Assembly (NCBI RefSeq): GCF_030818575.1
Contig: NZ_JAUTAL010000001.1
Location: forward strand, 1,922,001-1,986,000
Reading direction: 5' to 3'
Length of the DNA stretch: 64,000 nucleotides
Source: Chryseobacterium camelliae
GTDB lineage: Bacteria > Bacteroidota > Bacteroidia > Flavobacteriales > Weeksellaceae
Part shown: in pieces, positions 16,505 to 25,052 of the stretch
Layout of the letters: each line of letters opens with the position of its first letter
Position numbering within the stretch: the stretch's first letter is position 1
Made by a program: the position numbers and the translations under genes
The notes under the pieces: generated by a model
What the model saw: the letters and a program-made list of their open reading frames with translations, nothing else
Database searches by the model: none
What the model was told of the DNA's origin: nothing

Positions 16505-18887
16505 TACCGGGAAAAGAGCTCAGGAAATTACCCTGAGAATATTGCTCAATGGAATGCTGAGAGAGCTGGGAAATGGAAAATTTTACCAGGGCGTCCCAAA
16601 ATATGATCCTTTGACAGCACAGGCTCTTGGAAAAACCAGGTATTCCCTGTATATGAGATTCGAGATGAAGAAAAGCGGACTCTTCCTGTTCGCCCCTATC
16701 TCCTATCGGTCTGAAAGTGCTTTTCATGAATATGATTTTCCGGTTTGGGCAGTTGACCACAACCATAACAAAGCTTTTGAGGTTCATCTCGAAGAATTGA
16801 CTGAAATGATCTACAGAGAGTTCTGCGACACTTTCAATGAGAAAGGTTCAGCGCGCTTCATCGAAAGAGTTGAAAGCAGTATAAGAAACCTTCAGCTGAC
16901 AGCGGAAGCCATTTTAGAAAGGCAAACAACAATAGGCTATTCATTTCTTGAATCGGAACAGATGCTTCCTGCAGGACATAATCTCCACCCTTTCACCAAA
17001 TCCAGAATGGGATTCTCTGAAGAAGAACAAAAGCGGTATGCGCCTGAATTCGGGCATGGATTTCAGTTGGATTATTTCCTGATCCATAAAGATTGTATTT
17101 CCGAACAGTCTCTTCCCGGAATATCCGCAAAAGAGATCTTCGCAATACTCGCATCCGTTCCCGAACAGTATTACTTTGATAATATGGCGGATTATTATAT
17201 CGTTCCCTGCCATCCCTGGGAAGCACAATACCTGATGTCAACAGAAGAATATCCTGAAATGATAGGATCCGGGCAGGTTATCCATATCGGTAAACTGGGA
17301 GAAGAATTTTATGCAACCTCATCGATCAGAACACTGTACAGCCCTGAGTTTAAATGGATGTTAAAATTCTCTCTGCATGTTTTGATGACAGGGTCTGTAC
17401 GAACCAACAGCCTGAAAGACCTCAGAAGAGGATATGCTTCTTCCGTTTGGTGGGATGACAGGAAGGATTTGTTTGAAGTGGATTTTCCGGGCTTTAAATT
17501 GCTCTCCGAACCTTCTACCCTGAGTGTCTATTTTAAAGACATAAATGTTGACAGCTTTAATATTTTAATTCGTGAAAATCCTTTTTCAGCTCAGGATAAA
17601 GTGCTTTTGCTGGCAAGGCTATGTCAGGATGAATCGACCGGCCATGATCATTTTGCCAACCATTTTTTCACCACACTTGCCGAAAATTTACAAATAAAAC
17701 CGGAACAGGCAATTGTCAGCTGGTTTACAAGATATGTCGGACTGCTGCTTTCTCCTTTAAATACACTTTTTAAAGAATTTGGGATGGCTCCTGAAGTTCA
17801 TCAGCAAAATCTTCTTATCCGGCTGGATGATGACCTCCTTCCCCAGACAATCTATGTGAGGGACGGACAAGGATACCTTTTAAGGGAAAGCTTTAAAGCA
17901 AAGTATAAAAAATCAATACAAGAATGTCCTGAAATCGAAGAGCTTTTCATCCGTGACAACCGCCTTCTGGATATCATCTCCCATCATTTGCTGGTCAGTA
18001 ATTTTGCAGCGTTAGTATCTTCATTAGGCAAGACAGGGCTGATCAGGGAAAAGGAACTCATCCATATCCTGTATGCTGAATTCGCCCATCTTCATGAGTC
18101 TGATCCTTCTGATTTTACAGACTATGCTTTGCACCAGCGTTACTGGGCTGTAAAATCGAACCTCAGGTCCGCTGTTCTTGATGTTGACGGAGGAATTAAT
18201 GCATCTTCCATATCTTACGCTAAGGTTCCCAATCTCCTTCACAGGCATTTCTTTTCGGAGCAGTTGATTCATCCAAAGGGAACAGAAGTGGTCTTCAAAC
18301 GTTATTTCGCCAAAGAAGATGTTACCATCAGCATGAGGCCTATTGATCTGGAACAAGATCTTGAAATGCTTCATGAATGGTTTAACAGGGAACACGCCAT
18401 AAAAATTTGGCAGATGAACTGGCCCATTGATGAGCTTGAAACCTATTACAGGTTGATGTTGCCCAGTGACGAAGCACACAGCTACATTATATCAAGCAAC
18501 GGCGAAGCCAGCTGTAATATTGAGGTGTACTGGGCGTGCAGGGATATTGTTGGCGATTATTATGAAGTTTTGCCCACAGACTACGGAACCCATCAATTCA
18601 TCGCACCTACCGATCCGAAGAAAAAATACGTGTCGCCATCCACACAATCTATGGTAGATTATGTATTTGCACAGCCGGAAGTAGGAAAAATGGTTGGTGA
18701 AGGATCTGTGGATTCTCTTGCCTCCATGATGAATAAAGCACACGTAGGCTTCAGAGTGGATAAGGTTATTGAAATGCCCCACAAAAAAGCTAATCTTAAC
18801 TTCTGCTACCGGGAATGGTACTGGGAGAAATTTCCACACAATAAAAATATAGCAATCACCACAAACATCACAAAAAATGAACAATGA
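16476..18887 (+). CDS. NIS siderophore synthetase fused to GNAT acyltransferase
   Basis: An 803-residue fusion. Residues about 1-590 are an IucA/IucC-type NIS synthetase: HNLHPFTKSRMGF and PCHPWEAQYL (ATP-binding region), SSIRTLYSPEFKWMLKFS, and HDHFANHFFTTLA. Residues about 607-800 are a GNAT acyltransferase of the IucB/AlcB/DesC group: ISMRPIDLEQDLEMLHEWFN, IKIWQMNWP, EVYWACRDI and FCYREWYWEKFP. In known pathways the GNAT domain acylates the hydroxylamine and the NIS domain joins it to a carboxylate with ATP. The fusion saves one gene relative to aerobactin or desferrioxamine clusters. It overlaps the decarboxylase gene by 29 bp and the N-hydroxylase gene by 11 bp. Confidence 0.93.
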   Translation: MEKTLVQKNNTGKRAQEITLRILLNGMLRELGNGKFYQGVPKYDPLTAQALGKTRYSLYMRFEMKKSGLFLFAPISYRSESAFHEYDFPVWAVDHNHNKAFEVHLEELTEMIYREFCDTFNEKGSARFIERVESSIRNLQLTAEAILERQTTIGYSFLESEQMLPAGHNLHPFTKSRMGFSEEEQKRYAPEFGHGFQLDYFLIHKDCISEQSLPGISAKEIFAILASVPEQYYFDNMADYYIVPCHPWEAQYLMSTEEYPEMIGSGQVIHIGKLGEEFYATSSIRTLYSPEFKWMLKFSLHVLMTGSVRTNSLKDLRRGYASSVWWDDRKDLFEVDFPGFKLLSEPSTLSVYFKDINVDSFNILIRENPFSAQDKVLLLARLCQDESTGHDHFANHFFTTLAENLQIKPEQAIVSWFTRYVGLLLSPLNTLFKEFGMAPEVHQQNLLIRLDDDLLPQTIYVRDGQGYLLRESFKAKYKKSIQECPEIEELFIRDNRLLDIISHHLLVSNFAALVSSLGKTGLIREKELIHILYAEFAHLHESDPSDFTDYALHQRYWAVKSNLRSAVLDVDGGINASSISYAKVPNLLHRHFFSEQLIHPKGTEVVFKRYFAKEDVTISMRPIDLEQDLEMLHEWFNREHAIKIWQMNWPIDELETYYRLMLPSDEAHSYIISSNGEASCNIEVYWACRDIVGDYYEVLPTDYGTHQFIAPTDPKKKYVSPSTQSMVDYVFAQPEVGKMVGEGSVDSLASMMNKAHVGFRVDKVIEMPHKKANLNFCYREWYWEKFPHNKNIAITTNITKNEQ

Positions 18888-20193
18888 ACCCATTTATAAT
18901 GTCATCGGCATTGGAATAGGACCATTTAATCTGGGATTAGCAGCTTTGTCAAATCCCATTCCGGAATTAAAAACTCTTTTTCTTGATCAGAAAGACGGCT
19001 TCGACTGGCATCCCGGACTGATGATCGATCACGTTACTTTGCAGACCCCATTTTTATGTGACTGCGTTTCCATGGCAGATCCTACCAACCCTTTAAGTTT
19101 ACTGAATTATTTGAAAGTAACAGGAAGGCTGTACAAGTTTTTTATCCGGGAGAATTTCTTTATACCAAGAAAAGAATACAACCGCTATTGCCAGTGGGTA
19201 ATTGAACAACTTCCCCAATGCCGGTTTTCAACCCAGGTTTCAGAGATCCATTTCAAGGACGGTCTTTATCATGTAACAACGCTTCATACAAAGACCAGAG
19301 CGAAAACCGTATTCAGAACAGAACGTTTGGTGTTGGGAACCGGAACACAGCCTCACATCCCGTCCTTTATTCCTAAGGATGACCAGCGTATATTGCATAC
19401 CGGCAGCTATCTTTACCGTAAAGAGGAACTTCTTTCAAAAGGCCGTAAAATTGCTGTGATCGGTTCAGGGCAAAGCGCAGCGGAAGTTTTTTATGATCTC
19501 CTTCAGCATAGATCTATGCATACGGAATTAGGATGGTATTCAAGGCCGGACAGGTTTTTCCCGATGGAATATTCTAAACTGACTCTGGAACTTACCTCCC
19601 CCGATTATGTTGAATATTTTTATAACAGAAATACTGAAGCAAAAAAGGCTATTTTAAGGAAGCAGCAAAGCCAGTTCAAAGGGATCAATTATGATCTGAT
19701 TAATGATATTTATGATTTCATTTATGATCTTAATATCGATAATGCTGACCCGAATCTTAAGATTATCCCCAACAGCCAGCTCAATCGTGTTGACAATAGC
19801 AGTGAACACTTGATCAATCTTGAACTGACCCAGCTGGAGCAGGAAATCCCTTATGAACAACAAGCAGATTATCTAATTCTTGGAACCGGATATCGTTATC
19901 AGGAGCCTGCATTTTTAGAGAATATTCAATCCAGAATTAAAAGAGATGCCGATGGACTGTTTGATGTTAACAGGAATTATTCCATAGACCATAATGGCGG
20001 AGAAATCTATGTTCTCCACGCAGAAGTGCATACCCACAGCTATATTTCAACCGACCTCGGAATGGCTGCTTACCGTAATTCTTCAATCATCAACGATATT
20101 CTGGGGAGGGAGCATTACCCTATCGAGAAAAAAATTGCCTTCCAGGACTTTGATGTGGAAAAATATGCTCCAATACCAACCATCCAAATTTAA
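18877..20193 (+). CDS. Lysine/cadaverine N-monooxygenase (IucD/DesB family)
   Basis: A 438-residue FAD- and NADPH-dependent N-hydroxylating monooxygenase. The FAD motif GIGIGPFNLGLAAL is at the N-terminus, the NADPH motif VIGSGQSAAEVF near residue 195, and the C-terminal ATGY-like motif LGTGYRYQEP near residue 333. Enzymes of this family hydroxylate the terminal amine of lysine, ornithine, cadaverine or putrescine to start hydroxamate formation. With the adjacent decarboxylase, cadaverine or a hydroxylated cadaverine is the expected substrate. It is soluble and cytoplasmic. The next gene follows after 6 bp. Confidence 0.93.
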   Translation: MNNEPIYNVIGIGIGPFNLGLAALSNPIPELKTLFLDQKDGFDWHPGLMIDHVTLQTPFLCDCVSMADPTNPLSLLNYLKVTGRLYKFFIRENFFIPRKEYNRYCQWVIEQLPQCRFSTQVSEIHFKDGLYHVTTLHTKTRAKTVFRTERLVLGTGTQPHIPSFIPKDDQRILHTGSYLYRKEELLSKGRKIAVIGSGQSAAEVFYDLLQHRSMHTELGWYSRPDRFFPMEYSKLTLELTSPDYVEYFYNRNTEAKKAILRKQQSQFKGINYDLINDIYDFIYDLNIDNADPNLKIIPNSQLNRVDNSSEHLINLELTQLEQEIPYEQQADYLILGTGYRYQEPAFLENIQSRIKRDADGLFDVNRNYSIDHNGGEIYVLHAEVHTHSYISTDLGMAAYRNSSIINDILGREHYPIEKKIAFQDFDVEKYAPIPTIQI

Positions 20194-20199
20194 CAGAAA

Positions 20200-22011
20200 A
20201 TGAACACCACTTTAAAAAATACCATAAGCCAGGAAAACTGGCAACAGGCCAACAGGAATTTAATGGCAAAAACGTTTGCAGAACTCATGCATGAAGAACT
20301 TTTGAAACCAGTAATTTCTTACCGGGATGAAGAAGGGTTTTCCTTTTTTACCATTCAGACAGGTTTTGAAAATATTACCTATAACTTCAGAGGACAGGAA
20401 AGGATGATGGATTACTGGCATATTGATAAAGACAGCATTACAAAAACTGAAAACGGAGAAAAAAAATCCGTCCTTGAAGTGGCTGATTTTTTCAGAGAAA
20501 TGCAGACAGTATTTGATCTCGATCCTAACACATTAGCCAAATATACAGAAGAGCTCCTTCATACCCTGTATTGTGATGCTTTAATTCTATCTAAGGGAAT
20601 CATTACATCAGAAGATCTGGCAAGAGCTGATTATCAGACGGTGGAACACAGTATGACAGGTCATCCCTGGGTAATCGTCAATAAAAGCAGACTAGGGTTT
20701 TCACCCCGGGATTTAAAGACTTTTGCTCCTGAAGCCCATGAAAACCTAAAGGTCATCTGGCTGGCTTCCCATCGCAGCAGATCGACATTCCAGGCATTGG
20801 AACATATTAACCCAGAACAGTTCTATCGTTCGGAGATTGGTGATGATCTTTACAAAAGCTTTGAACGGAGACTTGCTGATGAAGGAAAAATAGTTGATGA
20901 CTATCTTTTTATTCCTGTCCACCCTTGGCAATGGGAACATAAGCTTCAGGTTCAATTTGCGGGAGATATTGCCTCCGGACTTCTCATTAATCTTGGTGAA
21001 GGAAAAGATGTTTACAGCCCGCAGCAGAGCATCCGTACATTGTACAACACAGATCATCCTGAAAAAAGGTATCTGAAAACTGCCGTTTCTATTCTGAGTA
21101 CAGGCAACATCAGAGGCCTGTCTCCCAAGCAGATGAAAATAGCACCGTCCATCACGGAATGGGTGAAAGGCCTTATCAAAGACGATGCGTATCTTGAAAG
21201 CAAAGGAACCATATTTTTAGGAGAGGAAGCTTCAGTCACGTACCTGCATCCGCAATATTCATCCATAGACCAGATACCGTATCAGTACAATGAATTTCTT
21301 GGGGCTTTATGGCGTGAAAGCGCTGAGAACTACCTGAAAGAGGATGAACAGATGGTAACGATGGCATCGCTCCTTTATGTAGACGATCATGGCAAGCCCC
21401 TGGTCCAGGCTTTTGCAGAAAAAGCAGGAGTAAGCATTAAAGAATGGCTGAAAGCTTATCTCGATGCTTACCTTACCCCTCTGCTTCACATCTATTATAC
21501 CCATTCGCTGTGTGTAACCCCGCACGGGGAAAACATTATGATTGTCCTGAAAAATGGTGTCCCGCAGAGAATTGTCATCAAAGATTTCGTAGATGATATT
21601 GTCCTTACCCAAGAAGCCAGAGAAAAACTTCCTTCACATCTTGCCGATGGGCTTATACAGTCTTCTAACAAAGAAAATGTACCGCTTTTTATCTTATTGG
21701 GGGTCTTTGATGCTTTCTTCAGGTACCTTTCAGACCTACTGCATACCTATTCAAACGTCAAAGAGCAAACCTTTTGGGCTCTTGTCCACCACTGTATAGA
21801 AAGTTATAAAACAGAAAACGCCCATCTGCAGGAACGGTATGAAAAATATGACTTGTACGTTCCTTCATTTAAAAGGTTTTACATCAATAGCCTGCGCCTG
21901 AAAAATAACGGTTACAGCGAGAACAGGGCATTTGCCATTCCAAGGAAAGACGGCGCACTGCCTAATCCTTTATACCAGATCGCGAATAAAAATTCGGTAT
22001 CTGTAGTATGA
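20200..22011 (+). CDS. NIS siderophore synthetase (IucA/IucC/DesD family)
   Basis: A 603-residue stand-alone NIS synthetase. Family motifs are STMTGHP-like HSMTGHPWVIVNKSRLGF (about residue 150), PVHPWQWEHKL (about 240), SIRTLYNTDHPEKRYLKTA (about 285), and HGENIMIVLKNGVPQRIVIK (about 440). These enzymes adenylate a carboxylate (citrate, succinyl or an acyl-hydroxamate) and condense it with an amine or alcohol. Together with the first NIS domain the operon encodes two condensation activities, as needed for citrate-based bis-hydroxamates or for trimer formation and macrocyclisation. It overlaps the exporter gene by 4 bp (ATGA). Confidence 0.93.
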   Translation: MNTTLKNTISQENWQQANRNLMAKTFAELMHEELLKPVISYRDEEGFSFFTIQTGFENITYNFRGQERMMDYWHIDKDSITKTENGEKKSVLEVADFFREMQTVFDLDPNTLAKYTEELLHTLYCDALILSKGIITSEDLARADYQTVEHSMTGHPWVIVNKSRLGFSPRDLKTFAPEAHENLKVIWLASHRSRSTFQALEHINPEQFYRSEIGDDLYKSFERRLADEGKIVDDYLFIPVHPWQWEHKLQVQFAGDIASGLLINLGEGKDVYSPQQSIRTLYNTDHPEKRYLKTAVSILSTGNIRGLSPKQMKIAPSITEWVKGLIKDDAYLESKGTIFLGEEASVTYLHPQYSSIDQIPYQYNEFLGALWRESAENYLKEDEQMVTMASLLYVDDHGKPLVQAFAEKAGVSIKEWLKAYLDAYLTPLLHIYYTHSLCVTPHGENIMIVLKNGVPQRIVIKDFVDDIVLTQEAREKLPSHLADGLIQSSNKENVPLFILLGVFDAFFRYLSDLLHTYSNVKEQTFWALVHHCIESYKTENAHLQERYEKYDLYVPSFKRFYINSLRLKNNGYSENRAFAIPRKDGALPNPLYQIANKNSVSVV

Positions 22012-23411
22012 GGAAACTTTTTAACATCCTAAAAGAAGGATCGGTTTTTACTTATGGGGCTTTAGCCGGAAGAAAAATGGAGCTGACCACCGGAAGTATT
22101 AACCGTTCCATCTTTAGTTTAGCCATTCCTATGGTGATGGAACTGGTGATGGAATCCGTATTCGTGAGCGTCAACCTTTTAATTATCGCTAAATTAGGCG
22201 ATAAAGTCCTTGGGCTTGTAGGAATTACGGACAACTACATCAATTTCGCTTATGCCATTGCGGTAGGTATCGGTATTGCTGCAGCAACATTAACCGCAAG
22301 ACGAGCAGGTGAAAAGGATCATGAAGGCATGTGGAGAACAGCTCAGTACATCATTTTGCTGGCTTTGTTTTTTGCTGCTTTGATAGGCGGCTTATCATGT
22401 TTATTCTCTTCCGAAATCGTACACTTTCTGGGAGTAAATACGAATAGTGTACATGACGGGCCACTGTTTTCAAGGCTGGTTTTCCTTAGCATAGGACTTG
22501 TTATTATCCGGCTTTCTGTCAATGGACTGTTCCGGGGAGCGGGTGATGCTGACATTGCCATGAAATCTCTTTGGATCTGCCATATTTCCAGTATCATCTT
22601 TGCCATCGTTCTTGTTTTCGGGCTGGGTTCCATACCTGCCTTCGGGTTGATGGGATTAGCCTACGCGGCCCTTTTATCCCGGTTCCTGGGTGTTTTGTAC
22701 CAGGTATACATCTTCTTTTCAGGAAAAACCAGCATTCATATTATGGCTCCTTTTCAGTGGGATTTCCCTCTGTTGAAAAAGATTCTGAAAATTGCTTTCG
22801 GAGGGCTTGTACAATATGTTATTCCTACATCAAGCTGGCTGATTATGGTTAAGATTATTGCCACGTTCGGAACTACAGCTCTTGCCGGATACATCATTGC
22901 ACAGCGTATTGCGTCCGTTGCCACAATGCCTGCCTGGGGAATCGGAAATGCAGCAGGAGTCCTTACAGGGCAGAACCTGGGTGCCGGAAATTCAGAGCGG
23001 GCGGAAAAAACCGTTTGGCGCGCAGGAACGATCAATATGACCTACCTCATTGCTGTAGCCCTGTTCTGGCAAATAGCTGCGGGATATGTGGTGAAATTCT
23101 TTACCACAGAAATTGAGGTGGCAAGATATGCTGTACAGTACATTCATGTGGTTTCTATGGCCTATCTGCTATTAGGTTTTACGATGGTGATAAGCCGCGC
23201 ACTGAATGCTGCAGGAAATATCATGCAGGTAACCCTGCTCTATATGATCATGTTTTATGTCATTCAGCTTCCTATGGCCTATATCCTGGGAGTAAGGCTG
23301 CAATGGGAACTGAAGGGAGTCTTTACAGCTATTGTTTCTTCGGAAATCGTATTGGCTGTATTATTCCTGATGATTTTTAAAAATGGAAAATGGAAAACTA
23401 TAAAAATATAA
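22008..23411 (+). CDS. MATE-family efflux transporter, probable siderophore exporter
   Basis: A 467-residue inner-membrane protein with about 12 predicted transmembrane helices in two MATE repeats. It starts its membrane part at INRSIFSLAIPMVMELVMES and contains GLVGITDNYINFAYAIAVG in repeat 1 and PAWGIGNAAGVLTGQNLGAG in repeat 2, both typical of the family. The position within the siderophore operon, with a 4-bp overlap to the synthetase gene, points to export of the finished siderophore by cation antiport. The spacing to the ACP gene is one base. Confidence 0.9.
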   Translation: MRKLFNILKEGSVFTYGALAGRKMELTTGSINRSIFSLAIPMVMELVMESVFVSVNLLIIAKLGDKVLGLVGITDNYINFAYAIAVGIGIAAATLTARRAGEKDHEGMWRTAQYIILLALFFAALIGGLSCLFSSEIVHFLGVNTNSVHDGPLFSRLVFLSIGLVIIRLSVNGLFRGAGDADIAMKSLWICHISSIIFAIVLVFGLGSIPAFGLMGLAYAALLSRFLGVLYQVYIFFSGKTSIHIMAPFQWDFPLLKKILKIAFGGLVQYVIPTSSWLIMVKIIATFGTTALAGYIIAQRIASVATMPAWGIGNAAGVLTGQNLGAGNSERAEKTVWRAGTINMTYLIAVALFWQIAAGYVVKFFTTEIEVARYAVQYIHVVSMAYLLLGFTMVISRALNAAGNIMQVTLLYMIMFYVIQLPMAYILGVRLQWELKGVFTAIVSSEIVLAVLFLMIFKNGKWKTIKI

Positions 23412-23412
23412 A

Positions 23413-23658
23413 ATGAATACCACCGAAGAATTTTATGAAATTATCGCAACAGCTATCGCGGTAAAAAAAGAAGTCGTTACAGAAGACCTTACCTATCAGG
23501 AAATCCCGGAATGGGATTCTATGTCGCACCTCCTTATCGTTGAAGCCTTAGAGCAATATTATCAGGTTAAATTTGATTTCAACGATATTATGGAAATGGG
23601 CACTGTAGGGAAAATTCGTGAAAAAATGAAAAAGTATGAAGTCTTCGTAGAAAATTAA
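23413..23658 (+). CDS. Acyl carrier protein in siderophore operon
   Basis: An 81-residue acyl/peptidyl carrier protein. The phosphopantetheine attachment serine is Ser36 in PEWDSMSHLLIVEALE. The rest is the expected acidic four-helix pattern. It is not the housekeeping AcpP: it lacks the LGADSLD motif and follows the exporter gene by one base. It is directly joined (1-bp overlap) to an adenylating enzyme gene, so the pair probably activates and holds a carboxylic acid as a thioester. The GNAT domain of the 803-residue fusion is a candidate acceptor of this acyl group. A phosphopantetheinyl transferase is not present in the window. Confidence 0.88.
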   Translation: MNTTEEFYEIIATAIAVKKEVVTEDLTYQEIPEWDSMSHLLIVEALEQYYQVKFDFNDIMEMGTVGKIREKMKKYEVFVEN

Positions 23659-25052
23659 TGCCCATGAAAATCTTAGAAAATATAATTGCCAATAAAAACC
23701 TCCTGTTTACAGAGGCCTCCACCGGCAGGACCATTCCTGTAGGAATGCTCTACCGTTCTCTTGGGCTGAATCCCGTGGAAAAAGGTTTGCTGTTTCTCTA
23801 CAATGATAATCAGCTAAACAGTATTGAAATTCTGCTTAATTTTTACGGCACTGCCCATACCATTGCATTGCTGGGACGAAAGCTGCATCCGGATTTCAAA
23901 GATCGCCTTGAGGCAGAATACCGGCCCAAATACATTTTTGATCCTCAGAGAAATGAGATTCCAGGTTATAGCCTGAAAGAATTTTCAGATACGATTAAGA
24001 TTTTTATGATGGACGATTACCAGAATGAGATCAAAATTAATTCTGAAATTAAAATCCTTTTGAGTACCTCCGGAACAACAGGAACCCCCAAACTGGTGAA
24101 GCTGTCTGATGAGAGCCTTTATCAGAATGCATTAAGTATCCTTGATTATATGCCGATCCTTGAATCTGATGTAGTTCCTTTAAATGTTCCCATCAATTTT
24201 GTATATGGTTTCTCCATATTTACCACAAACTGTATGCGTGCCGCCAGAATTGTATGCTCTGATAAAGACATTATGCAGAACGAATTTTGGAAGGAAATGG
24301 ATGAGTATGGTTACAGTACTTTGGGTGGAGTTCCTTATTTGTATGAAAACCTTAACAGAATTGGCTTTTTCAGGAAAAATTCTTCGAGTTTGCGGTACTT
24401 AACCCATACCGGCGGGACCATCAATACCGAACTCAGGAAAATTATTTTTGCCTATTGTGAAGAATATTCTAAAGAATTCTTTGCTCAATACGGGCAAACC
24501 GAAGCCGGAGGAAGAATGGCATACCTTTCCACTCAAGGGCTCATGAATGAAGAAACTTCTATTGGGTCCCCTGTAAAAAACGGCAATTTCACCATCGACG
24601 AGGAAACGGGGGAATTGCTTTTTTCTCATCCCAGTATATTCGGAGGATATGCGAACACGCTGGAAGACCTTGCAGACTACCATCAGAAAAAGGTATTGCA
24701 CACCGGGGATACCGCCCGGAAAGATGAGGATGGAATCTATTACATCACAGGCAGGATAAAACGCATCATGAAGCTTTTCGGCATACGCCTCAATCTTGAT
24801 GAAGTTGAGTTTATCCTTAAAAATGAATTGCAGGGAACTACTTTCGCATGCCTGAACGACAAGGATAAAAAAATTGTGGTTATGTATGATCATAAGGAAA
24901 CAGATCCGCAGATCATTAAAGAAACCATTAAAAACAAATTGCACATCAATCCGCAATATGTACAGACTGAATATATCGAATCCTTTCCATTATCGCCAAA
25001 CGGCAAAATAAATTATCCCCTGCTACAAAACCTACAACATGAAAACCCTTAA
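23658..25052 (+). CDS. Stand-alone AMP-forming acyl/aminoacyl ligase (A domain)
   Basis: A 464-residue ANL-superfamily adenylating enzyme. A3 motif STSGTTGTPKLVKLS (about residue 135), A5-like QYGQTEAGGRM (about 277), A7 HTGDTARKDEDG (about 347), A8 GRIKRIMKLFGIRLNLDEVE, and A10 PLSPNGKINYPLL with the catalytic Lys near the C-terminus. It is slightly shorter than usual. It presumably loads its acid onto the adjacent ACP. Substrate specificity cannot be inferred by eye; fatty, hydroxy or aromatic acids are all possible. A start two codons later (23664) is equally plausible. It overlaps the receptor gene by 14 bp. Confidence 0.88.
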   Translation: MPMKILENIIANKNLLFTEASTGRTIPVGMLYRSLGLNPVEKGLLFLYNDNQLNSIEILLNFYGTAHTIALLGRKLHPDFKDRLEAEYRPKYIFDPQRNEIPGYSLKEFSDTIKIFMMDDYQNEIKINSEIKILLSTSGTTGTPKLVKLSDESLYQNALSILDYMPILESDVVPLNVPINFVYGFSIFTTNCMRAARIVCSDKDIMQNEFWKEMDEYGYSTLGGVPYLYENLNRIGFFRKNSSSLRYLTHTGGTINTELRKIIFAYCEEYSKEFFAQYGQTEAGGRMAYLSTQGLMNEETSIGSPVKNGNFTIDEETGELLFSHPSIFGGYANTLEDLADYHQKKVLHTGDTARKDEDGIYYITGRIKRIMKLFGIRLNLDEVEFILKNELQGTTFACLNDKDKKIVVMYDHKETDPQIIKETIKNKLHINPQYVQTEYIESFPLSPNGKINYPLLQNLQHENP

